64,000 bases of DNA from assembly GCA_046328715.1 (NCBI GenBank), contig JAXLWB010000052.1, positions 1 to 64,000 of the forward strand, written 5' to 3'. The notes beneath the pieces were generated by a model, which had not been told where the DNA came from, searched no databases, and saw only the letters and a program-made list of their open reading frames with translations. A program made the position numbers and the translations under genes. This stretch comes from JAXLWB01 sp046328715. Its GTDB lineage: Bacteria; Chloroflexota; Anaerolineae; Caldilineales; Caldilineaceae. This document shows, piece by piece, positions 8,505-16,399 of this stretch (position 1 is the stretch's first letter; each line of letters starts with the position of its first letter).

Positions 8505-8552
8505 AGAGCCGTTAGCGTCAGCGTACGTCACCCCGTGCTGACGCGTGGGGTT
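8505..8552. repeat. Imperfect copy of the AGAGCCGTAAGCATCAGCG palindrome
   Basis: AGAGCCGTTAGCGTCAGCG (8505-8523) differs at two positions from the arm of the perfect palindrome at 52101-52154. It is followed by the diverged second arm GTGCTGACGCGTGGGGTTCT. It lies between the ATPase and permease genes of the thiamine operon. Confidence 0.6.
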
Positions 8553-8598
8553 CTGAGTAGACCAACGCCGTTAACCATTACCTATTCCCCATTAACCA

Positions 8599-10248
8599 TT
8601 AAAACTCTTCTCCCGGTAACCGGAAGCGCTCGATCAGCACCAAGGCTGCGCTGCACACCACCATCAAGATGGTGCTCATCGCCAGCGCTTGACCGTAATT
8701 GAGCAACCCTGGTTGGCTTAAGGCGCGATAGATGATCAGCGGCATGGTCGGTAGATCGGGGCGCCCTACTAGCAAGGTGGCTCCGAATTCACCCAGGCTA
8801 ATCGTGAAGGCAAAGACTGCCGCCACCAACCCTGCCTGCCAAAGTAAGGGGGCATCGATCTCCCGGCGCACAGTTGCTGGCGCAGCTCCGAGCACCGCCG
8901 CCGCCTCACGCAAGCGCGGGTCGATACGCTGTAGCGCAGGCAGGATCGTGCGCACGACAAAGGGCGTCGCAATCAGCGAATGGGCCATTGGTGTCAGCAA
9001 TGGGCTGGTGCGCAAGGCTCCCAGTGCAACGATATAACCAAAGCCGAGCGTCACCGCCGAAACGCCAAGCGGCAGCAGAAAAAGCGCATCCAGCAGCGTC
9101 GTCAGCCACGAACGAGGGCGGGCCAGCAGATAGGCGCTGATAATGCCTAGTAGTAAACTGATCAGGGTCGTTGCGGTCGCGATCCAAAGCGAATTGCCCA
9201 CCGCGGTCAGCGGCGCTGCAAAGAACGCGCTTTGGCGGCGATTGACACTTAGCTCCGTGTAATAGGCAATCGTAAATCCTGCATCGCCCAGGGTGAAACT
9301 TCGTATTGCTAAGGCAAGGAGCGGTGCCAGCAACATCGTCAACATAAAGGCCAGAGAAAGCCCAATCCAAAAACGTTGTCGCCAGTTTGCAGCCCGTTGT
9401 TGACTAATGGCAAGCGGACGCAATTCCAGGGGTAGGCTACTTGCTCGTTGTAAACGGGTGTAAAAGAGCATCACTACAAAGCTGATGATCATCTGTAGCA
9501 GACTTAATATCGCTGCCACTGGCAGGTTGAAGAGGCTGGTTGCTTGGCGATAAATCTCGACTTCGATGGTTGCAAAGCGCAATCCACCGAGAATTAAGAC
9601 TACACCAAAGCTGGTAAAACAGAAGAGAAAGACCAACAATCCCGAAGCAATGATGCTGGGAAGGAGCAGGGGCAAGGTCACCTCCCAGAAGACACGCTGG
9701 CGATTGGCCCCCAGAATCGCTGCTGCCTCCTCTAAACGGGGATTGAGATTTGCCCAAAAGCCGCCGACGCTGCGTACAATCACACTGACATTGTAGAAAA
9801 CATGGGCCAGCAGAATGATCCAAATTGTTTGCATCAGTTGTAGCGGTGGCTCGTTCAGCGAAAAGAGCGCCATCAGCCAACGATTGATCAGGCCACTGTT
9901 GCCAAGCAGTGCGCTAAATCCAGCGGCAACGACTACCGTTGGCATCACAAACGGAAGTGTGGTTAGTGCCCGAAGCAAGGATTTGCCAGGGAATGAGTAG
10001 CGAGCAAAGAGAAAGGCAAGTGGTAACCCGCACAGAATCGTCAACAGGGTCGAGACCGCCGCTTGCCACGTGGTAAACCAGAGCAAGCGCCAGACATATG
10101 CATCTTGCAACGTAGCAAGCACCACCATTCCCATCGAATCACCCTCCCCAAAGCTAACCAGTAGAATGCTAGCTAATGGGTAAATGAAAAAGAAGCCCAA
10201 AACGGCAAGCGGCAAAGTGTAGAGAAGGGCGCGGGTGAGGTGTCTCAT
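8599..10248 (-). CDS. thiP: Thiamine ABC transporter permease, two fused membrane domains
   Basis: About 549 residues with roughly twelve hydrophobic helices, formed by two homologous BPD_transp_1 halves in one chain, as in ThiP/FbpB. Each half carries an EAA loop that docks to the ATPase: EEAAAILGANRQRVFWEV in the first half and REAAAVLGAAPATVRREI in the second. I place the start at the ATG at 10248 (MRHLTRALLYTLPL). The open frame extends 13 codons upstream to a TTG at 10287, but that part (SLSPCHLVL) is just the translated GACAAGGTGACAAGG palindrome. It works with the binding protein and the ATPase in importing thiamine or a related compound. The specific substrate rests on the riboswitch. 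Confidence 0.88.
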   Translation of the reverse strand: MRHLTRALLYTLPLAVLGFFFIYPLASILLVSFGEGDSMGMVVLATLQDAYVWRLLWFTTWQAAVSTLLTILCGLPLAFLFARYSFPGKSLLRALTTLPFVMPTVVVAAGFSALLGNSGLINRWLMALFSLNEPPLQLMQTIWIILLAHVFYNVSVIVRSVGGFWANLNPRLEEAAAILGANRQRVFWEVTLPLLLPSIIASGLLVFLFCFTSFGVVLILGGLRFATIEVEIYRQATSLFNLPVAAILSLLQMIISFVVMLFYTRLQRASSLPLELRPLAISQQRAANWRQRFWIGLSLAFMLTMLLAPLLALAIRSFTLGDAGFTIAYYTELSVNRRQSAFFAAPLTAVGNSLWIATATTLISLLLGIISAYLLARPRSWLTTLLDALFLLPLGVSAVTLGFGYIVALGALRTSPLLTPMAHSLIATPFVVRTILPALQRIDPRLREAAAVLGAAPATVRREIDAPLLWQAGLVAAVFAFTISLGEFGATLLVGRPDLPTMPLIIYRALSQPGLLNYGQALAMSTILMVVCSAALVLIERFRLPGEEF

Positions 10249-10260
10249 GGAGTGAGGAAG

Positions 10261-10312
10261 GACAAGGTGACAAGGTGACAAGGACAAATTCCCGTCACCT
10301 TGTCACCTTGTC
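10261..10312. repeat. Perfect 19-bp word-type palindrome (GACAAGGTGACAAGG)
   Basis: GACAAGGTGACAAGGTGAC (10261-10279) is mirrored exactly at 10294-10312. Each arm is itself a tandem of the 9-mer GACAAGGTG. It sits in the 68-bp gap between the thiB-like stop and the permease start. Confidence 0.85.
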
Positions 10313-10316
10313 AGAA

Positions 10317-11411
10317 TTAATGGAGCATCGCCTCCGTCCAGTCTTTGATCCACGGTTCACGATTGGCGTCAATCGCAGCAGGATCGAGTTGCGCTGGATC
10401 GCTGGGAACTTGAGCAAACTGAGTGAAGAGATCGGGCAGCTTTGCCTGCTGGTTGACTGGGTAGACATACATTTGCAGCGGCATATCCTCTTGAAATTGC
10501 TGGTTGAGCATGAAGTCGATGAACTTGCGGGCTAATTCAGGATGCTTTGCTCCCTTGAGCACGCCAACGAACTCAATCTGTCGCCACACACTGCCTGCGG
10601 GATTGACATTGACACTGGCTGGCTCTTTACGGCCATCGGTGGCATAGACCACATCGGCTGGCGGGCTGCTGGTGTAGCTCACAACCAACGGGCGGTCACC
10701 ACTGCCACCGGAGCCGACGGTAAAGTGCGTGTAGTAAGCATCACTCCAGCCATCGCTCACCAGGACATCGTTAGCGCGTAACGCTTTCCAAAAGTCCAGA
10801 TATTTGTCCTCGCCGAAGTGGGCAATCGTGCCGAGTAGAAAAGCCAGACCCGGTGAGGAAGTCGCTGGATTTTCGACTACCAGGAGACCTTTGTATTCAG
10901 GTTTGATCAAGTCTTCCAGGCTCTGCGGCAGGGGTAGATTCTTGTTAGTAAACCATTTTTTGTCGGCGTTGATGTTGACAAAGCCATAGTCAACGGGCAG
11001 CAGCCGTTTCTCACTGTCCAGTTTAAATTCATCAGGGATTTGTGCCAAGGCTGGCGAGTCATAAGCTTCGAAGATATCTTCTTTGAGTGCTCGACTCAGC
11101 AGCGTATTATCGACGCCAAACATCAAGTCGGCTAAGGGTGCATCCTTGCTGAGAATGACCTTGTTCAATGCCGCACCGGCATCGCCCAAGGTGAGAACTT
11201 GAACTTTCACATTGTTGGCTGTTTCAAAGGCCTTCATCACTTCTTCACTGACAGCGAAAGAGTCGTGCGAGGCTAATACCAAGGTGGCTGGTTCACTGCT
11301 GGCGGCGGGTTGACTTACCGGTTGGCAGGCAGCCAATAGCGGGATCAATGTAAAGGTGAGCAAAAGCAGGAGGTGAGGAAAGGCTGATTTAGATTGCGTG
11401 TGGCGTGACAT
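10317..11411 (-). CDS. thiB: Thiamine ABC transporter substrate-binding lipoprotein
   Basis: A 364-residue extracytoplasmic binding protein with a lipoprotein signal (hydrophobic LLLLLTFTLIPLLAAC, Cys29), then a Ser/Ala/Pro tether and a two-lobed type II periplasmic-binding fold. ThiB-like features are the early TLVLASHDSFAVSEEVMKAF segment, DLMFGVDNTLLSRA, the LLVVENPATSSPGLAFLL hinge region and the C-terminal VGVLKGAKHPELARKFIDFML. The ATG at 11411 follows AGGAGCAGC, an excellent ribosome-binding site. It is the first gene of the operon behind the TPP riboswitch, so it should be shut off when TPP is plentiful. Substrate: thiamine or a phosphate/precursor form. Confidence 0.9.
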   Translation of the reverse strand: MSRHTQSKSAFPHLLLLLTFTLIPLLAACQPVSQPAASSEPATLVLASHDSFAVSEEVMKAFETANNVKVQVLTLGDAGAALNKVILSKDAPLADLMFGVDNTLLSRALKEDIFEAYDSPALAQIPDEFKLDSEKRLLPVDYGFVNINADKKWFTNKNLPLPQSLEDLIKPEYKGLLVVENPATSSPGLAFLLGTIAHFGEDKYLDFWKALRANDVLVSDGWSDAYYTHFTVGSGGSGDRPLVVSYTSSPPADVVYATDGRKEPASVNVNPAGSVWRQIEFVGVLKGAKHPELARKFIDFMLNQQFQEDMPLQMYVYPVNQQAKLPDLFTQFAQVPSDPAQLDPAAIDANREPWIKDWTEAMLH

Positions 11412-11426
11412 GCTGCTCCTTTTAAC

Positions 11427-11460
11427 AAAAAAGCCTTACCCGATCTTGAGTAAGGCTTGC
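11427..11460 (-). terminator. Rho-independent terminator, expression platform of the TPP riboswitch
   Basis: Read on the minus strand, AAGCCTTAC, a roughly 10-nt loop and GTAAGGCTT are followed by a run of T. The nine-base-pair stem plus U tract lies between the aptamer and the start codon 16 bp further on, exactly where a riboswitch attenuator belongs. Confidence 0.88.
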
Positions 11461-11469
11461 GTTGACGCT

Positions 11470-11570
11470 CAACACGCGTGTTCCTCCGCTGGCATTATCC
11501 AGATCAGGTATGCGGGTCGGCAGCGAATTGGCTACCCTCTCAGCCTGGCATTCCCAAGCTCCCCGTGATT
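11470..11570 (-). promoter_or_regulatory. TPP riboswitch (thi-box aptamer)
   Basis: On the minus strand the aptamer hallmarks appear in order: CACGGGGAGC, then GGCTGAGAGGGTAGCC (the CUGAGA pyrimidine-sensor loop), then ACCTGATCTGGATAATGCC (the pyrophosphate-sensor helix), then AGCGGAGGAACACG closing P1. Known TPP riboswitches share these conserved blocks. The intrinsic terminator just downstream makes transcriptional attenuation the likely mechanism, with TPP binding favouring termination. Confidence 0.95.
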
Positions 11571-11583
11571 CGATTGTGTCAAG

Positions 11584-11612
11584 AGAATAGCATAGTTAGA
11601 ATCATGTGGCAA
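11584..11612 (-). promoter_or_regulatory. Candidate sigma-70 promoter of the TPP-riboswitch leader
   Basis: On the minus strand TTGCCA (11612-11607), a 17-bp spacer and TATTCT (11589-11584) would start transcription close to the 5' edge of the aptamer. Spacing and position support it. Confidence 0.6.
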
Positions 11613-11632
11613 ATCATGCTGGGAACCAAGTG

Positions 11633-12874
11633 TTATGAATCGAACAATGCTCTTGTATGTTTGTTTAGGTAAATTCCTTTGGGATCAAACCTGCGCCGCA
11701 TCTGCATAAACTCTTCGTAGCGCGGGAAAAGGCGGGCGAGGCGGTCGGCACTCATAAAGTGCAGTTTACCCCAATGAGGACGCCCCTTGAACTCGGCAAA
11801 GAGTGCATCGCAGGCACGCAAATAAGGCCAGTAATCATCGCTTGGTTTGCCCGAAATGGAGACTACCAGATTGTCTGATTGATAGTTGGGACTCATCCAC
11901 GCCTGATCGCCAGCAACCGTGCGAATCTCCAAGGGGTAGACGCTCAAGGGCAGCCAGCGGAACATGAGCTTGCGCATCTCTCTGAGGATATCGTGTGCAT
12001 CCTTGAGCGGCAGAAAATATTCCATCTCGTGGAAGTTGGGGTCATAGTGCATGGGGTAGATGCGGTAGGAGCGGTCGATGCGTTCGTTGGCGGGCAGGTG
12101 CTGGCGCGACATTGCGGGTGTGGCTTGCTGGAAAAAGCGAATGGCGCAATCATCTCGTTTGCCGTTGTCCAAGCAGTAGAGCGCTGCCGAGGCATCGCTA
12201 GGCATCCAAAAAAAGGAAAAGCTGCGATAATGGTTGGTATATTCGTCGAAACGTTCCATTACTGCTGCGAAGGGCATAATTTCATTGCGGGCATGCAGTT
12301 CGTAGGCATCGGTGACCTGTAGAGTCAGTTGGGTCATCAAGCCAAGCAAACCCAACGATGTCTGCAAGGCAGGCAACACCTCGGCATTCTCACTCGTTGA
12401 AACATTGACTACATTCCCCAAGCCATCGACAAAACGTGCACCCACCAGTGCTGCCGAGAAGCTGGGTAGCCGATTGCCCGACCCGTGCGTGCCCGTCGCT
12501 ACCGCACCCGCAATGGCCTGGGTGTCGATGTCACCTTGATTGGCCAACGCCAATCCGTGCTCCCACAGTGGCTCGCCAAAGTCGCCCACGGTGGTCTTGG
12601 GCAACGCCGTCACTTGCTTGCGCAGCTTGTCGATGGCAAGCACGCCCCGCATTCGACTGGTATCGAGTAACAGCCCGTCAGTTTCGACGATCGGCGTAAA
12701 GGAGTGACCGGTGCCAAAGGTGCGTACACTGATACCTTCTGCCGCCACTCGTTGTATGAGCGCGGCAACTTCCGCTTCCTCACTCACTTCGTAAATCGCT
12801 TTGGGCGAGAAGGATTGATTGCCGACCCAGTTGGTCCAGGTAGGGCGTGTTGGTTGTGTAGTTTGTTCCATCAT
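11633..12874 (-). CDS. FAD-linked oxidase of the D-arabinono-1,4-lactone oxidase / alditol oxidase family
   Basis: The N-terminal FAD-binding type-4 (PCMH) domain (about 20-185) includes GTGHSFTPI with His57 and the ATGTHGSG motif at 127-133, positions used for FAD contact or attachment in this family. A C-terminal ALO-type domain follows, ending in the signature HWGKLHF ... RRFDPKGIYLN. Such enzymes oxidise sugar lactones or polyols (D-arabinono-lactone, L-gulono-lactone, xylitol) to carbonyl products and hydrogen peroxide. The natural substrate cannot be read from sequence. ATG codons at 12874 and 12871 are both possible; no clear Shine-Dalgarno sequence. It starts 23 bp after the UvrD-like gene stop, so the two may share a transcript. 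Confidence 0.85.
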   Translation of the reverse strand: MMEQTTQPTRPTWTNWVGNQSFSPKAIYEVSEEAEVAALIQRVAAEGISVRTFGTGHSFTPIVETDGLLLDTSRMRGVLAIDKLRKQVTALPKTTVGDFGEPLWEHGLALANQGDIDTQAIAGAVATGTHGSGNRLPSFSAALVGARFVDGLGNVVNVSTSENAEVLPALQTSLGLLGLMTQLTLQVTDAYELHARNEIMPFAAVMERFDEYTNHYRSFSFFWMPSDASAALYCLDNGKRDDCAIRFFQQATPAMSRQHLPANERIDRSYRIYPMHYDPNFHEMEYFLPLKDAHDILREMRKLMFRWLPLSVYPLEIRTVAGDQAWMSPNYQSDNLVVSISGKPSDDYWPYLRACDALFAEFKGRPHWGKLHFMSADRLARLFPRYEEFMQMRRRFDPKGIYLNKHTRALFDS

Positions 12875-12897
12875 AGGCTTGGTTATGAGAACCTAAT

Positions 12898-15162
12898 TTA
12901 ACTTCTTGCGGACTGGTTGCCATCCACCAACAATCGATTAACCATCATCAACAACGGCCCGCGCTGTTCGATGCCATTTTCGCTGTACTCGCTCACACCG
13001 ACGTAAATTCGTTCTTTGGTGCGTCGGATCAAGCCAAGCATCAGACGCTCCATTGTCTCCTGACGGGTCTTGAACTCATCATAGTCAGTCCAGGCTTGCC
13101 CAGCCGCCCAGCGTGGTGACAAGACGTAAGGATGAGTCAGTGGCTGATAGAGTCGTTCCCACCAGCCCCCCGAGCCGATGTCAAGCCAGAATTGCACATC
13201 GACCGCTCGGTTTCGCAACATATAGGTGTAGGCCGGCGCAATCAACACCGCATCTTCGGCCTCTTTCCAGCCCGCAGCGAACAAGGCCCCCAAAGCACCG
13301 CTTTCAACGAGGCGAACGTATTCTCTGCCTAATTGCGGATTTCTGATTTCTGATTGCGGATTATCTCCTTGTCTCCTTGTCTTCTTGTCTTCTTGTCTTT
13401 TGTTTCCACTCTCCAGTGCCCAGCGGAAATTGCGCGCCGATTCGACCAGTTGACTGGCGACACGGGCGGCATCAAAGTCATCGTGGAAGCCGTAGCCAGG
13501 CTGGCTGAGCAATTCGCCAAAGAGGCGAGCGAAGAACTGATCGAGTGGCAGCGCTTCGTTGTTGCCACTGACATTGGCACGGTAGACATAAATCCATTCA
13601 CGCAGACGGTCGTAGGCTTCGCCGAGGGTGTAGGTGATGCGCTGTTGTGCTTCCTTGTTGAGTTCGCCAAAACGTCCTAACTCAATTGTGCGCCTTTGCT
13701 CTGGATAGACGATGCGCGTAAGCAAACTGGCCCGCACAGGGTCGAGATTGGAAACGCCCAGACTGATTGTCTGTGCGACATCACTGGCGGAAGGGCGGAT
13801 GCCCCATTCTGGATGGGCCAACTTGGCCAAGGTGAGCAGACACCGTGCCGCTGGTTCCGCCTGCAACTCGCGGCTGGGGCGATGGGTGGTCGATGGCACA
13901 CCGACCTGATCCAACCCCGTCTGCAAGCTGAAGCGCAATGCATCACTGACAAAAGGAGCCAACAACGCAATGCGATTCGGCGGTACCCCTTCATCCTGAA
14001 CCAATCGCCGCACCTCATCCACCACCCATTCGATCATCTGCGGGTAGAAGCGAAAGGAGAGATTGGGTACGGTGAGGGAATTTTGGATTGCCGATTGCGG
14101 CGGGTGCCCATTCTGGGCGCGGATTGCAGATTCGTTCACCCCATCTCCATTACTCCCTACATCCCCATTTTCTGTACCTTTCTCAATCACCGTGTCACTG
14201 TCTCTGCGCACGCCGATTACGCGCTGCACCCTGTCTGCTAGATCAACCAATTCTGGTGGGTTGACATAACTTTGGTCGAGGTGGATGCGTTCTTCGCATT
14301 CGTTAGCCAGGGCGTAGCCGCCAGCCGGGTCTGCACCAAGGAAAAGTCGGAAACCGGCGTCGTCGTCGGCGATCAACAGAGCGCTGTCCAAATTTGGCAG
14401 CCAGAGGCGCATCAGATTGTGGGCGCTGATGTTGTCTTCTTCGATATTGTCGGCGATCAGGTGTTTGTGAGCACGGAAGAGATGGGTGCGGCTCCAGTCA
14501 TTGACCAGCACCTGCCTGTTAAAGAGTTCGATCATCAGGCTGAAATCGACCAATGCCTCCTCGTAACAGAGGGCACGGAACTTCTGGCTGATTTGGCGGG
14601 CAGCACGCAATGCATTGATGCGCGCAACACGTTGATCGCCCGTAGGCACAGCCAATTCCAACCGCTCGTAGGCCTCATCGATGCTCATTGCCTGGAGTGC
14701 GGCTTTGTTGAGATTGTCAAGCACCTGGCTGATCACGCGACTGCGCTCGACGCGGATGCCGTCAAACTCACCCGCATCCAGTGCGGCGTCGACAAACTGT
14801 GCCATGTGGTATTGGGCCGTTTCCAGGTTGAGGAAGGTCGGTTCGCTGCCAGCGGCAAAGCCACCCGCCGAGCCAACCAGTGGCCAATAGAGTTCCACTG
14901 CGTTGCGCGCCAAACCGGAAACCGTCGTAATATGAACGGGCGGACCATGAGGCGGATCGTCGCCCGCATAAAGAGTCTCAAAATAAACGCGGCCTAGCGT
15001 GCGCTGCGGGGTCAAGACCAGGATGTCATCGCCGCGTGTGCGTTCTCGCTTGAGTAGCCAGCGAATCCGTTCCATCGCCAGCGTCGTTTTGCCACTTCCA
15101 AATGGGCCGGAAAGGTAAAGTTTGGAAGTGGAGTGAATGATGGGTAGAATGTCTACTTGCAT
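12898..15162 (-). CDS. UvrD/AddB-like superfamily I helicase-related protein with two repeat-derived insertions
   Basis: A P-loop protein of about 754 residues. Walker A is GPFGSGKTTLAM (19-30). The following pattern (DDILVLTPQRTLGR, HITTVSGLARNAV, FSLMIELFNRQ, HLIADNIEEDN, DSALLIADDDAGFRLFLGAD) follows SF1 helicase motifs Ia to III. No nuclease motif is obvious. The Walker B equivalent reads ADNIEED, where UvrD enzymes have VDExQD. Two low-complexity stretches, about residues 318-360 and 586-611 (KKTRRQGDNPQSEIRNPQ type), are translations of intergenic-type repeat words. I start at the ATG at 15162 (MQVDILPI). The frame upstream to 15258 reads through another repeat and is probably not translated. 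Likely a DNA repair or recombination ATPase; the activity is uncertain. Confidence 0.78.
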   Translation of the reverse strand: MQVDILPIIHSTSKLYLSGPFGSGKTTLAMERIRWLLKRERTRGDDILVLTPQRTLGRVYFETLYAGDDPPHGPPVHITTVSGLARNAVELYWPLVGSAGGFAAGSEPTFLNLETAQYHMAQFVDAALDAGEFDGIRVERSRVISQVLDNLNKAALQAMSIDEAYERLELAVPTGDQRVARINALRAARQISQKFRALCYEEALVDFSLMIELFNRQVLVNDWSRTHLFRAHKHLIADNIEEDNISAHNLMRLWLPNLDSALLIADDDAGFRLFLGADPAGGYALANECEERIHLDQSYVNPPELVDLADRVQRVIGVRRDSDTVIEKGTENGDVGSNGDGVNESAIRAQNGHPPQSAIQNSLTVPNLSFRFYPQMIEWVVDEVRRLVQDEGVPPNRIALLAPFVSDALRFSLQTGLDQVGVPSTTHRPSRELQAEPAARCLLTLAKLAHPEWGIRPSASDVAQTISLGVSNLDPVRASLLTRIVYPEQRRTIELGRFGELNKEAQQRITYTLGEAYDRLREWIYVYRANVSGNNEALPLDQFFARLFGELLSQPGYGFHDDFDAARVASQLVESARNFRWALESGNKRQEDKKTRRQGDNPQSEIRNPQLGREYVRLVESGALGALFAAGWKEAEDAVLIAPAYTYMLRNRAVDVQFWLDIGSGGWWERLYQPLTHPYVLSPRWAAGQAWTDYDEFKTRQETMERLMLGLIRRTKERIYVGVSEYSENGIEQRGPLLMMVNRLLVDGNQSARS
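13331..13405. repeat. Word-type repeat inside a coding region (GACAAGAAG and AATCCGCAATCAG words)
   Basis: On the minus strand, three to four tandem copies of a 9-mer GACAAGAAG/GACAAGGAG are followed by AATCCGCAATCAGAAATCAG and AATCCGCAATTAG. The reading frame stays open and gives RQEDKKTRRQGD and NPQSEIRNPQ. The words resemble those of the intergenic palindromes. Confidence 0.8.
14085..14210. repeat. Second repeat-derived stretch inside the UvrD-like gene
   Basis: On the minus strand a G/A-rich low-complexity run (GACAGTGACACGGTG ... AATGGGGATGTAGGGAG) is followed by GCAATCCGC and CCGCAATCGGCAATCC, close to the words at 13331-13405. It is translated as a polar Gly/Asn/Ser-rich linker with QSAIQNS. 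Confidence 0.6.
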
Positions 15163-15185
15163 GATATGATTTTGGAACCAACAAT

Positions 15186-15277
15186 GCGTGAAACGTGAAA
15201 AGTGAGTGGTTTGTTTCTCCTTTTGACTCGTACTAAATATGGAATAGACACCGTCCATATTTCACATTTCACCCTTC
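15186..15277. repeat. Weak word-type palindrome between divergent genes
   Basis: GTGAAACGTGAAAAGTGAG (15188-15206) is partly mirrored by TTTCACATTTCACCC (about 15260-15274). It lies between the divergent starts of the UvrD-like and aminotransferase genes and must contain their promoters. Confidence 0.45.
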
Positions 15278-15319
15278 CTATTTCGTATATTATACCATCA
15301 TTCGGTAGCCGAGGCACTT

Positions 15320-16399
15320 ATGCAAAGTTACAAAATACCGCTCGTACCAGGCCCAGTTTCTGTGCCGCAAGCCGTACGCGATGTCTATCAAATCGATTTT
15401 GGCAGCTCTGACCTGGAGGAGGAGTTCTTTCAACTCTATTCTCAATGTGAAAGCGGCCTACAAACTATTCTCGAAACCAACAATCAAATCGCCATTCAGA
15501 TTGGCGAAGGCATGCTTGCCCTCTGGGGTGCACTCAAAAGTGTAATCCGACCGGGTGACCGCGTGCTGGCGGTGGCAACTGGTGTCTTTGGCTATGGCGT
15601 GGCCGACATGGCCAAGTCACTGGGGGCCGATGTGCGTGTGGTTGGCTTTGGCTACGACCGCACTGTCGATCCTGAACCGGTGCGTGCAATGGCGCGCCGC
15701 TTTTCACCGCACCTGATTTCGGCGATTCATTGTGAAACGCCGAGTGGCACACTCAATCCGCTGCAAGCGGTGGGTGAGATTGCGCAGGAGGTTGGCGCGC
15801 TCTACTATGTTGACTTTGTGGCCAGCGCTGGCGGCGTTCCGGTTGAGGTGGACAAGAGCCACATCGATCTCGGCTTACTCGGCTCGCAGAAGGTGCTCAG
15901 CCTGCTGCCTGACATGTCGATGGTTTCGGTCAGCGAGCGGGCCTGGCAGCGCATCCAACAGGTGAACTACATCGGCTATGATGCTCTGGCTCCCTGGCAG
16001 ACGGCCATTGCTAATCGTTACATGCCTAATACCCACAGTTGGCATGGGATGGAAGCGCTTCGTGTAGGCATCGAGAGGCTGCTCGACGAAGGACTGCCCA
16101 ACGTCTACCAACGCCATCGTGAGGTGATGCAATATTGCCACGACCGGCTCGACAAGATGCGTATCGAACTGTTGCCACCCAATCGAGAAGATTGTTCGCC
16201 TACCGTGACCGCTGCCAAAGTGCCCGAAGGTTGGACCTATGACAAACTCAACGCAGCGCTGCGCAAACGAGGGATGGCAGTCGGGGGCAGCTATGGGCCG
16301 CTCAATGGTAAGGTCTTTCGCATCGGTCATATGGGCACCCAGGCGGATCGGTTGCTGGTGGCCAGTGGCATGGATGTGTTAGAAGAGGTGATTCAATGA
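15320..16399 (+). CDS. Class V aminotransferase (serine-glyoxylate / pyridoxamine-pyruvate type)
   Basis: A 359-residue fold-type I PLP enzyme. VPGPVSVP at 9-16 is the usual opening of alanine/serine-glyoxylate aminotransferases. The PLP-ring Asp is D165 in YYVDFVAS, and the Schiff-base lysine is K191 in LLGSQKVLS. IHCETPSGTLNPL (136-148) and the C-terminal KVFRIGHMG complete the family pattern. The family moves amino groups between alanine, serine or pyridoxamine and glyoxylate or pyruvate; the exact pair is not readable here. The ATG at 15320 follows GAGGCACTT. Its TGA overlaps the ATG of the acyl-CoA ligase, so the two products are probably made together and act in one pathway. Confidence 0.87.
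   Translation: MQSYKIPLVPGPVSVPQAVRDVYQIDFGSSDLEEEFFQLYSQCESGLQTILETNNQIAIQIGEGMLALWGALKSVIRPGDRVLAVATGVFGYGVADMAKSLGADVRVVGFGYDRTVDPEPVRAMARRFSPHLISAIHCETPSGTLNPLQAVGEIAQEVGALYYVDFVASAGGVPVEVDKSHIDLGLLGSQKVLSLLPDMSMVSVSERAWQRIQQVNYIGYDALAPWQTAIANRYMPNTHSWHGMEALRVGIERLLDEGLPNVYQRHREVMQYCHDRLDKMRIELLPPNREDCSPTVTAAKVPEGWTYDKLNAALRKRGMAVGGSYGPLNGKVFRIGHMGTQADRLLVASGMDVLEEVIQ

Noticed and set aside
10249..10287. Extra N-terminus of the thiamine permease
   Set aside because: It starts with TTG and only translates the GACAAGGTG palindrome; the ATG at 10248 begins the first membrane helix properly.
14272..14997. 241-codon plus-strand open frame
   Set aside because: It lies antisense inside the UvrD-like gene, without a start signal or recognisable domain.
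15163..15258. Extra N-terminus of the UvrD-like protein
   Set aside because: It reads through a GTGAAAAGTGAG word repeat and has no family match; the ATG at 15162 precedes the Walker A by the usual distance.
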